Below, in pieces: positions 1-9,098 of a stretch of DNA of 64,000 nucleotides; the stretch's first letter is position 1; every line of letters begins with the position of its first letter. The translations under genes and the position numbers were made by a program. This DNA comes from Micromonospora sp. R77 (lineage in GTDB: Bacteria; Actinomycetota; Actinomycetes; Mycobacteriales; Micromonosporaceae): the NCBI RefSeq assembly GCF_022747945.1, contig NZ_JALDST010000001.1:1860001-1924000 (forward strand). The letters are read 5' to 3'. The notes under the pieces were generated by a model, which saw only the letters and a list, made by a program, of their open reading frames with translations, ran no database searches and had not been told where the DNA came from.

Positions 1-1
1 C

Positions 2-256
2 TCCGCGCTGGACGTGCACACCGAGGCGCTGGTCGAGGCGGCGCTGCGACGGGTGCTGCGGGACACCACCGCCCTGCTGGTGGTGCACCGACCCTCCACG
101 GTGGCGCTCGCCGACCGGGTGGCGCTGCTGCAGGACGGCCGGATCGTCGCCGTCGGCACCCACTCGGAGCTGCTGGCCGGGGTGCCCGCGTACCGGGCGG
201 TGCTGTCGGCCCGGCCGGCACGGCGGCCGGACGACGCCGGCCTGGTGCGCTCGTGA
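2..256 (+). CDS. ABC exporter half-transporter, C-terminal end (5' truncated)
   Basis: Only the last 84 codons lie in the window. They read from the D-loop (SALDVHTEA) through the H-loop region ([10 protein letters not shown]) to the usual tail of an ABC-exporter nucleotide-binding domain ([16 protein letters not shown]). The H-loop has the form VHRPST, which keeps the switch histidine. The stop overlaps the GTG of the next gene in a GTGA arrangement, so the two are translationally coupled and probably form a heterodimeric exporter. Substrate unknown. The membrane domain is outside the window. Confidence 0.9.
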   Translation, partial: SALDVHTEALVEAALRRVLRDTTALLVVHRPSTVALADRVALLQDGRIVAVGTHSELLAGVPAYRAVLSARPARRPDDAGLVRS

Positions 257-2137
257 CCGAAGCACCGGACGGGTCCGTCCCCCGGCCGCGCGGCGACGGC
301 TCGACCTGGACCGGGCCGGGGCCGGGCCACCGACCCGGACGCCGACCGCAGCCGGGCCGAGGACACCTCGCCCGAGGCGGTCGCCCGCCTGCGGGGGCGC
401 AGCCGGGCCCTGCTCCGGCAGCTGCTGCACCCGCACCGGAGGTTGCTCGGGCTGGCCATGGCGCTGCTGCTGGCGCAGAACGCCGCCGCCATGTCCGGGC
501 CGTACCTGGTGATGCTCGGCATCGACCGGGCCATCGCGCCGCTGCGCGCCGGCGACGCCGGACCGCTGGTCACGGTGGCCGCCGCGTTCGGCACCGCAGC
601 CGGAGTCGAGTACGCCGCCCGGCGCGGCTTCCTCACCCTCTCCGCGCGGATCGGCCAGGCCGTCCTGCTGGAGCTGCGCCGCCGGGTGTACGACCACTTC
701 CTCCGTCTCGACGTCGGCTTCCACGAGCGCTACACCTCCGGCCGGGTGGTGTCCCGGCTCACCAGCGACCTCGACTCGATCGCCGAACTGGTCGACGGCG
801 GGATCGACAACCTGGTCGTCGCCGCGCTCTCGGTGCTCTCGGTGGCCGGCATCCTGCTCTGGCTGGACCTGCCGCTGGCCGCGGTGACCCTGCTCGCCTT
901 CCCGTTCCTGTTCTGGCTGTCCCGCTGGTTCGCCCGGGCCTCCGCCGGGGCGTACCGGCGCACCCGGGAGGCGGTGGCGCTGGTGATCGTGCACTTCGTG
1001 GAGTCGCTGCGGGGCATCCGCGCGGTGCAGGCGTACCGGCGGGAACCGCGCAACCAGCGGATCTTCGCCGCGGTGAACGACGACTACCGGCAGGCCAGCC
1101 TGTCCGCGTTCCGGCTGATCGCGGTCTACTCCCCCGGCATCAAGCTGATCGGGAACCTGACCGTGGCGGTGGTGCTCGGCTACGGCGGCGCCCGGGTGCT
1201 GGGCGGGCGAACCGAGGTGGGGGTGCTCGCCGCGTTCCTGCTCTATCTGCGGCGGTTCTTCGAGCCGATGCAGGAGCTGAGCCAGTTCTACAACTCGCTC
1301 CAGTCGGCCACCGCCGCGCTGGAGAAGCTGGCCGGGGTGCTCGACGAGCGGCCGGCGGTGGCCGAACCGGAACGGCCCGTTCCGCTGCCCGCCGGGGCGG
1401 CCCGGGGGCTGGTCCGGTTCCGTGCGGTGTCCTTCGGCTACCGCCCGGACACCCCGATCCTGGCCGGACTGGACCTGACCGTGCCGGCCGGGCAGACCGT
1501 GGCGCTGATCGGCCCGACCGGCGCCGGCAAGTCGACCATCGCGAAACTGCTGGCCCGCTTCCACGACCCGGACACCGGCACGGTCAGCCTGGACGGCGTC
1601 GACCTGCGGGACCTCGCCGACGCCGAGCTGCGCCGCGCGGTGGTGCTGGTCACCCAGGAGAACCACCTGTTCAGCGGCTCGGTGGCGGAGAACATCCGGT
1701 TCGGCCGGCCCGACGCGGACGACACCGCCGTGGAGGCCGCCGCCCGGGCCATCGGCGCGCACGACTTCATCGCCGCGCTCCCCGACGGGTACGCCACCGA
1801 GGTGCACCGGCGCGGCGGGCGGCTCTCCGCCGGGCAGCGCCAGCTCGTCGCGTTCGCCCGGGCGTTCCTGGCCGACCCACGGGTGCTGATCCTCGACGAG
1901 GCCACCTCGTCGCTGGACGTGCCGACGGAACGGCTGGTGCAGCACGCCCTCGGCAGCATCCTGCGGGACCGGACCGCACTGGTGATCGCGCACCGGCTCT
2001 CCACCGTGGAGATCGCCGACCGGGTGCTGGTGCTCGACGGCGGCCGGATCGCGGAGGACGGCTCCCCCGCCGAACTGGCCGCCGCCGGTGGCCGCTACGC
2101 CGCCCTGCACGACCAGTGGCGCGACTCGCTGATCTGA
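253..2137 (+). CDS. ABC exporter permease/ATPase; reading frame broken near the 5' end
   Basis: The body is a full type-1 ABC exporter: six membrane segments, then Walker [10 protein letters not shown], signature LSAGQ, Walker [11 protein letters not shown] and H-loop AHRLST. It is continuous from TTG at 443 (ATG 458), but this frame has family-like sequence upstream ([20 protein letters not shown], from about 332) with no start codon. The coupled GTG at 253, overlapping the previous stop, is in a different frame. A one-base indel in the C/G-rich stretch around 295-330 would join the two, giving about 628 residues. I take 253 as the true start and the break as a lesion or base-calling error. 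Partner of the preceding half-transporter. Confidence 0.85.
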
Positions 2138-2171
2138 CCGCGCGGCGGCCGGCCGGCGCGGTGGGCCGCCG

Positions 2172-3620
2172 TCAGTCGGTGGGCGGGGTGAGCGTCGCCT
2201 CGGCGCGCAGGTCGCGGCGGAGCCGCTCGACGGCCCGGGTGAAGGCAAAGATCAGCACCAGCGCCACGGCGGTGCCCGTGACGAAGACCGGCACGGTCAG
2301 CAGCGGCTCCCGGTAGGGGCCGTCGGCCTGGGCGCGGACCACCACCGGGGCCAGCGCCAGCGCGGCGAGCACGAGGGCGGCCGGGCCGAGCACCAGCAGG
2401 CCGGTGAGCACGCCGGTCTCTTCCACCGGGCGGCCCACCGTCCGGGCGGCCGCGCTGAGGCCGAAGCCCAGCGCCAGCCCGAGCCCCACCACCATGAGCA
2501 CCGGCTGGGCCTGGACCGTCGAGGGCAGTTGGGCCCGGACCACGGCGGAGCCGAGCGGCATGGCGACGGCGGCCAGCACCAACCCCACCGCGTCCCAGGG
2601 CAGCGTTCGGGCGGGCGACCGGGCCAGCAGCGCGGCGGCGGTGAGGGCGGCCACCCCGGTCACCGTCACCAGGAACACCGACTGCGGCGTGTACCGGTAG
2701 ACGATGCGGAAGGCGTACAGCAGGGCCGGGCCGGCGCCGACGCAGAGCGCCACCCAGCGGGCCGCCGGCACCCCGCCCGCCCGGTACGCCCACCAGAGCA
2801 GCACCAGCCCGACCAGGGCCGCGACCAGCACCAGCGACCAGTGGCCGAACTCCTCCACCGCCCGGGTGCGGCGATAGCCGGCGAAGCCGTCCGGGCTGAC
2901 CCGGAAGGTGGTCACCACCCAGGAGCGGACGAGCAACCCGGCCACGGTGAGAGCGGCGGCCACCACGACCACCAGCACCGGCCGGACCGCCGGGCGGCCC
3001 ACCGGCGGCACCGGCACGTCGAGCCCTCTCCGGTTTGCCAGCAGCGCGGCGAGCACCGTCACCAGCACCGCCAGCCAGAGCTGCACGGTGACCGGGGAGA
3101 CCGACCGGGCGTACCGGTCGGGGAGCGTGTCCTGGACCAGCAGGGTGGCCACGGGTTGCAGCACCAGCCCGGCGGCCAGGCCACCGGCGGGCAGCCAGCG
3201 CGCGGCGCGCGGCGCCTGCCCGACGGCGAGCAGGGTCCCGCCCAGCGCCACCCCGACGCCGACGGCGGCCAGCACGGCCGGGACGACCGTCCGCGCGGGC
3301 AGCGCGTACCCGGAGACCAGCGCCACCGGACCACCGGCCACCTGGTCTGCCGCCGCCACCAGCAGCAGCGCACCCGCCACCACCGGCCAGCCGGGCAGCC
3401 GCGGCACCAGGGCGACGGCGGCCACCACGACGGTCAGCAGCACGGTCACCAGCGGCGCCGCCCGGACCGGTGAGCCCTCCACCAGATCGGCGTAGCCGGA
3501 CTGGACCAGCAGCGCCAACCCGCGCGCCGCGACCAGCACCCCGACCGCGAACGCCGCCAGCGCCTCCACCGGCTCCGGCCGGTCCCACCAGCCCGGGCGT
3601 ACGCGTATCCGCTCGTCCAT
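2172..3620 (-). CDS. polytopic membrane protein of unknown function
   Basis: 482 residues, ATG start preceded by GGGGAGG. About 12 to 14 hydrophobic segments rich in Ala, Val and Leu fill the protein. The longest hydrophilic stretches are a loop near residues 225-255 (SWVVTTFRVSPDGFAGYRRT) and the C-terminus (VERLRRDLRAEA). I recognise no family motif. It is convergent with the ABC exporter, 34 bp away, so it is a separate transcript. It could be a transporter or a glycosyltransferase-like integral protein, but nothing in the sequence decides this. Confidence 0.75.
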   Translation of the reverse strand: MDERIRVRPGWWDRPEPVEALAAFAVGVLVAARGLALLVQSGYADLVEGSPVRAAPLVTVLLTVVVAAVALVPRLPGWPVVAGALLLVAAADQVAGGPVALVSGYALPARTVVPAVLAAVGVGVALGGTLLAVGQAPRAARWLPAGGLAAGLVLQPVATLLVQDTLPDRYARSVSPVTVQLWLAVLVTVLAALLANRRGLDVPVPPVGRPAVRPVLVVVVAAALTVAGLLVRSWVVTTFRVSPDGFAGYRRTRAVEEFGHWSLVLVAALVGLVLLWWAYRAGGVPAARWVALCVGAGPALLYAFRIVYRYTPQSVFLVTVTGVAALTAAALLARSPARTLPWDAVGLVLAAVAMPLGSAVVRAQLPSTVQAQPVLMVVGLGLALGFGLSAAARTVGRPVEETGVLTGLLVLGPAALVLAALALAPVVVRAQADGPYREPLLTVPVFVTGTAVALVLIFAFTRAVERLRRDLRAEATLTPPTD

Positions 3621-3758
3621 GGTCTGCCTCCCCCGCGGTCCCGGACGCGGCCGATGCTGTCACAGCGGGGGGTCCGGCGCTGTCCCGTCGCGGTCCACCG
3701 GCCGGGGCGCGCCGGTTAAGCCGTGGTCGGTGGGCCACCGGCTGCCTACGATCGGCTG

Positions 3759-6323
3759 ATGACCGACACGGCGAGGACGGCCCGCACCGGCGTCCCCGAG
3801 CGTCCGACCCTGGACGGCCTCGAGGAGAGCTGGGCGCGCCGCTGGCAGGAGGACGGCACGTACGCGTTCGACCGGACGAAGCAGCGGTCGGACGTGTACG
3901 CGATCGACACGCCGCCGCCGACCGTATCGGGCGAGCTGCACATGGGACACGTCTTCTCGTACACGCACACCGACACGGTGGCCCGGTTCCAGCGGATGCG
4001 CGGCCGGACCGTCTTCTATCCGATGGGCTGGGACGACAACGGCCTGCCCACCGAGCGCCGGGTGCAGAACGTGTACGGGGTGCGCCCCGACCCGTCGCTG
4101 CCGTACGACCCGGACTGGCAGCCGCCGGCCGGGCCGGTCGGCGACGACGCCCGGAAGAACCCGACGGCCGTCTCCCGGCGCAACTTCATCGAGCTGTGCG
4201 AACTGCTCACGGCCGACGACGAGCAGGTCTTCGAGGCGCTGTGGCGGCGGCTCGGGCTGTCGGTGGACTGGTCGCTGACGTACACCACGATCGGGCGGGT
4301 GGCCCGGGCGACCAGCCAGCGGGCGTTCCTGCGCAACCTGGCCCGGGGCGAGGCGTACCAGGCGGAGGCGCCGACGCTCTGGGACGTCGGCTTCGCCACC
4401 GCCGTCGCACAGGCGGAGCTGGAGGACCGGGAGCGGCCCGGGGCGTACCACCGACTGCGGTTCACCGGGCCGGACGGGCGCGAGGTGCTTATCGACACCA
4501 CCCGGCCCGAGCTGCTGCCGGCCTGCGTGGCGCTGGTCTGCCACCCCGACGACGAGCGGTACGCCGACCTGGTCGGCACGTCCGTGCGTACCCCCGTCTT
4601 CGGCGTCGAGGTGCCGGTGCGCGCGCACCCGCTGGCGGACCCGGCCAAGGGCACGGGCATCGCGATGGTCTGCACCTTCGGCGACCTGACCGACGTGACC
4701 TGGTGGCGGGAGCTGCAACTGGACACCCGGGTGGTGATCGGCCGGGACGGGCGGCTGCTGCCCGAGCCGCCGGCCGGCGTGCCCGCGCAGCCCTACGCGG
4801 CGCTGGCCGGGCAGCCGGTGAACGGTGCCCGGCGGACCCTGGTGGAGCTGCTGCGCGACGCGGGTGACCTGGTCGGCGCGCCGCGCCCGATCAGCCACCC
4901 GGTGAAGTTCTACGAGCGCGGCGACCGACCACTGGAGATCGTCTCCACCCGGCAGTGGTACCTGCGCAACGGCGGCCGGGACGCCGGCCTCCGCGCGGAA
5001 CTGCTGGCCCGGGGCGCCGAGCTGCGCTGGGTGCCCGAGCACATGAAACACCGGTACGACCACTGGGTGGGCGGGCTGACCGGGGACTGGCTGGTCAGCC
5101 GGCAACGCTTCTTCGGGGTGCCGGTGCCGGTGTGGTACCGGCTCGACGACGCTGGCGAGCCGGACTGGAGCCAGCCTCTCACACCGCCGGAGGCGATGCT
5201 GCCGATCGACCCGTCCAGCGACGCCCCACCCGGCTACGACGAGGCGCAGCGCGGCGTGCCCGGCGGGTTCGTCGGCGACCCGGACGTGCTGGACACCTGG
5301 GCCACCTCGTCGCTGAGCCCGCAGATCGTCGGCGGCTGGGAGACCGACCCGGATCTGTTCGGCCGGGTCTTCCCGATGGACCTCCGCCCGCAGGGGCAGG
5401 AGATCATCCGGACCTGGCTCTTCGCCACCGTGGTCCGCGCCCACCAGGAGTTCGGCGTGCTGCCCTGGCGGGACACCGTGCTCTCCGGCTGGATCCTCGA
5501 CCCCGACCGGAAGAAGATGTCCAAGTCCAAGGGGAACGTGGTCACCCCGATGGCCCTGCTGGAGCAGCACGGCTCCGACGCGGTCCGGTACTGGGCGGCC
5601 AACGGCCGACCCGGCATGGACCTGGCCTTCGACCCGGCGCAGATCAAGGTCGGCCGGCGGCTCGCCACCAAGCTGCTCAACGCGTCGAAGTTCGCCCTCG
5701 GGCTGGGCGCCGCCGACGCGCTGCGCGCCCCGGCCACCGAGCCGCTCGACACCGCCATGCTCGCCGAACTCACCGGCGTGGTCGGCACCGCCACGGCGGC
5801 CTTCGACGCGTACGACCACACGGCGGCCCTGCAGGCCACCGAGTCGTTCTTCTGGCGGTTCTGCGACGACTACATCGAACTGGTGAAGGAACGCGCCTAC
5901 GGCACCGGGGCGGGGGCCGACTCGGCCCGGGCGGCCCTGGCGACCGCGCTCTCGGTGCAGTTGCGGCTCTTCGCCCCGTTCCTGCCCTTCGTCACCGAGG
6001 AGGTCTGGTCCTGGTGGCGGTACGGCTCGGTGCACCGGGCCACCTGGCCCACCACCTACGAGGTGGGCCGGGCGATCCAGGCACCCGGTGACCCGGAGCT
6101 GCTGCGGCTGGCCGCGGACGCCCTCGGCCAGGTGCGCCGGGCCAAGTCCGAACGGAAACTGTCGATGAAGGCGGAGGTGCCGCTGGCCGAGGCACTGGGG
6201 CCGGCGGCCCTGCTCGACCGGCTCATGCTGGTCACCGACGACGTGCGCGCGGCCGGCCGGATCGGCAAGCTCGACCTCCTCCCCGACCGCACCGGTGAAC
6301 TCGTCATCGCCTGCGCCTTCTAG
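3759..6323 (+). CDS. valS: valyl-tRNA synthetase, archaeal/Rickettsia-like type
   Basis: Class I aminoacyl-tRNA synthetase of 854 residues. The HIGH motif is HMGH (residues 61-64) and the KMSKS loop is exactly KMSKS (586-590). The Rossmann region reads FYPMGWDDNGLPTERR, the form I associate with archaeal and Rickettsia-type ValRS; the common bacterial enzyme has GxDHAGIAT. A CP1 editing insertion lies between the halves (IDTTRPELLPACVAL, about 247-262), and an anticodon-binding domain follows residue 640. The C-terminus ends without the long coiled-coil arm of ordinary bacterial ValRS. ATG 3759 is chosen because the in-frame GTG at 3723 lacks a ribosome site. It is not next to folC, the usual actinobacterial neighbour as I recall. 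A second valS may exist elsewhere; this cannot be seen here. Confidence 0.93.
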   Translation: MTDTARTARTGVPERPTLDGLEESWARRWQEDGTYAFDRTKQRSDVYAIDTPPPTVSGELHMGHVFSYTHTDTVARFQRMRGRTVFYPMGWDDNGLPTERRVQNVYGVRPDPSLPYDPDWQPPAGPVGDDARKNPTAVSRRNFIELCELLTADDEQVFEALWRRLGLSVDWSLTYTTIGRVARATSQRAFLRNLARGEAYQAEAPTLWDVGFATAVAQAELEDRERPGAYHRLRFTGPDGREVLIDTTRPELLPACVALVCHPDDERYADLVGTSVRTPVFGVEVPVRAHPLADPAKGTGIAMVCTFGDLTDVTWWRELQLDTRVVIGRDGRLLPEPPAGVPAQPYAALAGQPVNGARRTLVELLRDAGDLVGAPRPISHPVKFYERGDRPLEIVSTRQWYLRNGGRDAGLRAELLARGAELRWVPEHMKHRYDHWVGGLTGDWLVSRQRFFGVPVPVWYRLDDAGEPDWSQPLTPPEAMLPIDPSSDAPPGYDEAQRGVPGGFVGDPDVLDTWATSSLSPQIVGGWETDPDLFGRVFPMDLRPQGQEIIRTWLFATVVRAHQEFGVLPWRDTVLSGWILDPDRKKMSKSKGNVVTPMALLEQHGSDAVRYWAANGRPGMDLAFDPAQIKVGRRLATKLLNASKFALGLGAADALRAPATEPLDTAMLAELTGVVGTATAAFDAYDHTAALQATESFFWRFCDDYIELVKERAYGTGAGADSARAALATALSVQLRLFAPFLPFVTEEVWSWWRYGSVHRATWPTTYEVGRAIQAPGDPELLRLAADALGQVRRAKSERKLSMKAEVPLAEALGPAALLDRLMLVTDDVRAAGRIGKLDLLPDRTGELVIACAF

Positions 6324-6481
6324 ATGTAAGGAGGGGCCCCCTGTTAACGCATTTCGTATAGCAGGGGGCCCCTGTTAACAACCGCCCCTCGCCCGCGCGC
6401 CGGCGCCCGCCGTTGGAGCAGTTGTTAATAAGGGGCCCCTGCTATACCGGAGGCGTTAACAGGGGCCCCCTCCTTACATCT
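6322..6481. repeat. 160-bp near-perfect palindrome with nested GGGGCCCC/GTTAAC motifs
   Basis: The arms are 6322-6382 and 6421-6481, 61 nt each, with 53 of 61 positions complementary around a 38-nt GC-rich centre. Each arm holds two GGGGCCCC-type cores and GTTAAC sites, so each arm can also fold on itself. The outer ends overlap the valS stop and the stop of the convergent permease gene. It probably works as a bidirectional terminator. The structure is far longer than a terminator needs and resembles the dispersed GGGGCCCC palindromes I associate with Micromonospora genomes. Confidence 0.9.
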
Positions 6482-7191
6482 CAGCTGGTTTCGCCGGCCA
6501 CGCTGAAGGAGCGGAGGCGGTCGATCGCCAGCACCGTGAAGCCGACGCTGACCAGCGCGGTCAGCACCGCCGCCACCGGCACCGAGACGGTGGTCGACAG
6601 CAGGTCCGTCGGGGCCATCCGGTCGGCCAGGGCGATCACCCACTGCTGGATCGAGAGCACCTTCGTGCCGCTGACGAACCGGCCCAGCAGCCCCTCCCAG
6701 ATCAGCACGTACACCAGGCCGAGCAGCACCGGCCGCCGGGTGACCAGGCTCAACGCCAGGAACAGTGCCGAGTACGCCAGCGCGCCCAACGCGGACGCGG
6801 CGGCCAGCGCCAGACCGAGGCGTACCGAATCGGCGAGCACGCCCACGACGTAGATCGGCACGGCGACGGTGGCCGCGGTGACCCCGGTCGCCACCGCGAG
6901 CTTCGGCAGCACGATCTGCCAGCGCGGCAGCGGCTTGGTCAGGATGTGCACCACCGTGCCGTCGTCGATCTCCGCACCCAGCACGCCGGTGCCGACGATC
7001 AGCGCGACCACCGGCAGCACCACGGCCAGGCCGAGACCCACCACCACCGGCGGCGCCCACTGGCCGGGGTCGACGCCGAGCGAGCGGGAGACGATGGCGA
7101 GCACCAGCAGCACCGCCGGCAGCGGGAGCAGCAGCAGGAACCGCCGCCGGCCGAAGAGCCCGCGCACGGTGATCCAGGAAACGGTCGACAT
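6481..7191 (-). CDS. ABC-2 type transporter permease
   Basis: 236 residues with six hydrophobic segments, in the pattern of ABC-2 permeases. The motif DDGTVVHILTKPLPRW (after helix 2) is the coupling-loop region typical of this class. It is the last gene of a four-gene minus-strand operon (10005 down to 6481) and pairs with the ATPase at 7261-8220. The 69-bp gap to that ATPase holds a repeat-like sequence, while the other junctions overlap. Substrate unknown. Confidence 0.85.
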   Translation of the reverse strand: MSTVSWITVRGLFGRRRFLLLLPLPAVLLVLAIVSRSLGVDPGQWAPPVVVGLGLAVVLPVVALIVGTGVLGAEIDDGTVVHILTKPLPRWQIVLPKLAVATGVTAATVAVPIYVVGVLADSVRLGLALAAASALGALAYSALFLALSLVTRRPVLLGLVYVLIWEGLLGRFVSGTKVLSIQQWVIALADRMAPTDLLSTTVSVPVAAVLTALVSVGFTVLAIDRLRSFSVAGETS

Positions 7192-7199
7192 GTCCTCAG

Positions 7200-7260
7200 C
7201 TTCTTTCGTTCGTGACTGCGGGGCTCACTCGCTGCGCTCGTTCACTCCTCGCACTCACCG
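7200..7260 (-). repeat. intergenic repeat-like element inside the ABC operon
   Basis: On the minus strand it reads GTGCGAGGAGTGAACGAGCG, then CAGCGAGTGAGC and CACGAACGAAAGAAG up to the permease start. The GTGCGAGGAG core recurs in the tandem repeats at 47049-47123. It lies between two genes whose other operon junctions overlap, so it looks inserted. The end of the element supplies the purine-rich ribosome site of the downstream permease. Confidence 0.55.
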
Positions 7261-8220
7261 TCAGGCCCCCACCAGATAGGAGAAGACGCTCTCCAGGGAC
7301 TCGTCCTCGGGCGTCAGCGTGCGGACCCGGATGCCCCGGGCCAGCGCGATCTTCGGCAGCGCCCGGGTGAAGGCGCCGTAGTCGCCGGCCCGGACGGTCA
7401 GCCCGTCCCGGCCCAGCTCCACCCCGGTCACCGACTCCTCGGCGATCAGCGCGACCGCGAGCGCCCGGTCGTCGGTGGAGCGGACCGCGAAGACGTGCGG
7501 CCGGTTGGTCATCAACCGCCGGATGGTCCGGAAGTCGCCGGAGGCGGCCAGCCGGCCGGCGACCATCACCTGCACCGTGCCGGAGACCTGCTCGACCTCC
7601 TCCAGGATGTGCGAGCTGAACAGGATCGTCCGGCCGGCGTCGCCGAGGGAGTGCAGCAGGGCCATCATGTGCAGCCGCTGCCGTGGGTCCATCCCGTTGA
7701 ACGGCTCGTCCAGCAGCAGCACCTGCGGGTCGTGGACCAGGGCCGCGGCGACGCGGGTGCGCTGCCGCATGCCCTTGGAGTACGTGCCGATCCGGCGCTC
7801 CTGCGCGCCCTCCAGCTCGACCAGCTCGATCGCCCGCCGGGCCGCCGCCTCGGGGTCGGGCAGCCGGTGCAGCTTCGCGCTGGCCAGCACGAACTCGTAC
7901 GCGGTCAGGAAGCTGTGCACCGCCTCCCGCTCGCTGACCAGGCCGAGCCGCCGGTAGACGGCCGGGTTGCGCCAGGTGGGCTCGCCGTCGAGGGTGACGC
8001 CGCCCCGGGACGGGGCGAGGAAGCCGGCCATCATGTGCAGCAGCGTGGTCTTGCCGGCCCCGTTCGGGCCGAGCAGCCCGGTCACGCCGGGCCCGAGCCG
8101 CATGGTGACGTCGTTGACCGCCACCACGTTGCCGTACCAGCGGGACACGCCGGCGAGGTCGAGGGTGCTGGTCGGCGTGGTGGGCGTGGTAGCCGTCGGG
8201 CCGACGCTGGTCGTGGTCAT
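7261..8220 (-). CDS. ABC transporter ATP-binding protein
   Basis: 319 residues. Walker A GPNGAGKTT, signature YSKGMRQR, Walker B VLLLDEPFNGMDP and H-loop SSHILEE mark a daunorubicin/gliding-type (CcmA/NatA) ATPase. The ATG at 8220 overlaps the stop of the upstream permease by 4 bp. Longer in-frame readings upstream are shadow translation of that permease. The C-terminal 80 residues form the usual variable tail. It energises the permease encoded at 6481-7191 and perhaps also that at 8217-9098. Confidence 0.92.
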   Translation of the reverse strand: MTTTSVGPTATTPTTPTSTLDLAGVSRWYGNVVAVNDVTMRLGPGVTGLLGPNGAGKTTLLHMMAGFLAPSRGGVTLDGEPTWRNPAVYRRLGLVSEREAVHSFLTAYEFVLASAKLHRLPDPEAAARRAIELVELEGAQERRIGTYSKGMRQRTRVAAALVHDPQVLLLDEPFNGMDPRQRLHMMALLHSLGDAGRTILFSSHILEEVEQVSGTVQVMVAGRLAASGDFRTIRRLMTNRPHVFAVRSTDDRALAVALIAEESVTGVELGRDGLTVRAGDYGAFTRALPKIALARGIRVRTLTPEDESLESVFSYLVGA

Positions 8221-9098
8221 CGGGCGGCCACCTTCCGGTATCGCAGCAGCAGCAGGGTGACGCAGCCGGCGACGAGCAGCACGGCGGCGAGGACGTAGAC
8301 CGGACCGAAGTCGCCGATCAGCCGGTTCGCCTCGCCCGCCGGGGCCAGCAGGTCGCCGAGGGTGAACAGGCCGACGCCCTGGACCAGGGTGGACGGCGAG
8401 GCGAGCAGGGCCAGCTCGTTGACCGTCCGGGACGGCATGATCGACAGGGTGCCGACGATCGGGGTGGTCATCAGGAAGGCCGCCACGATGCCACCGGCGG
8501 CGAACGCCCGCTTGCCGGTGAGCGAGGCGATCAGCAGGCCGACGGAGGCGAAGACCACCGCCCAGAGGGCCGCGTAGAGCAGGCCGGGCAGCAGGTCCAG
8601 CAGCTCGTTCCAGACTCCGCGCATCCCGTCGTCGGTGGTGAACGCGGCACCGAGGAACATCACCAGTTGCGGCGCGCCGAGCAGCAGCCACAGCGCGGTC
8701 ATCAGGCTCAGCAGCTTGGCCAGGGCGTAGTCACCGCGCGGCAGCGGGCGGGAGAAATAGAGCGGCAGCACCCCGCTGTGCAGGTCGCGGGAGACCAGCT
8801 CCGGCCCGACCACCGCGACGAAGAAGATGACCAGCCAGCTCATCGCGTCGGCGAACTGGGCGTACGTCATCACCACCTGCCCGGTCTGGCTGCGGACGGC
8901 GGTCAACCCGGCGGCGGTGACCACCACGATGCCGACCACCAGCCAGGGGAAGATCTTCGCCTTGGCGCTGCGACCCAGCCCGAACGCGGTGCGCAGACCG
9001 TGGCCGTAGAGGGCGCCGAAGACCTGCCGGCGACCCAGCCGTGGCCCGGTGTAGCGCTGGTAGCCGATGTCGTGGATGACGCCCGTCGACTCAGACAT
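8217..9098 (-). CDS. ABC transporter permease
   Basis: 293 residues. A soluble N-terminus (GYQRYTGPRLGRRQ) precedes six hydrophobic segments. The motif SRDLHSGVLPLYFSRPLPRGDYALAK matches the regulatory loop of ABC-2 permeases. It overlaps both neighbours: 8 bp with the upstream ATPase gene and 4 bp with the downstream one, so the three genes are tightly coupled. Confidence 0.88.
   Translation of the reverse strand: MSESTGVIHDIGYQRYTGPRLGRRQVFGALYGHGLRTAFGLGRSAKAKIFPWLVVGIVVVTAAGLTAVRSQTGQVVMTYAQFADAMSWLVIFFVAVVGPELVSRDLHSGVLPLYFSRPLPRGDYALAKLLSLMTALWLLLGAPQLVMFLGAAFTTDDGMRGVWNELLDLLPGLLYAALWAVVFASVGLLIASLTGKRAFAAGGIVAAFLMTTPIVGTLSIMPSRTVNELALLASPSTLVQGVGLFTLGDLLAPAGEANRLIGDFGPVYVLAAVLLVAGCVTLLLLRYRKVAAR

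Noticed and set aside
6413..6853. Plus-strand open frame across the palindrome and the permease gene.
   Set aside because: It is antisense to a well-supported ABC permease and starts inside the palindrome; its composition is Ser/Thr/Arg-rich shadow sequence.
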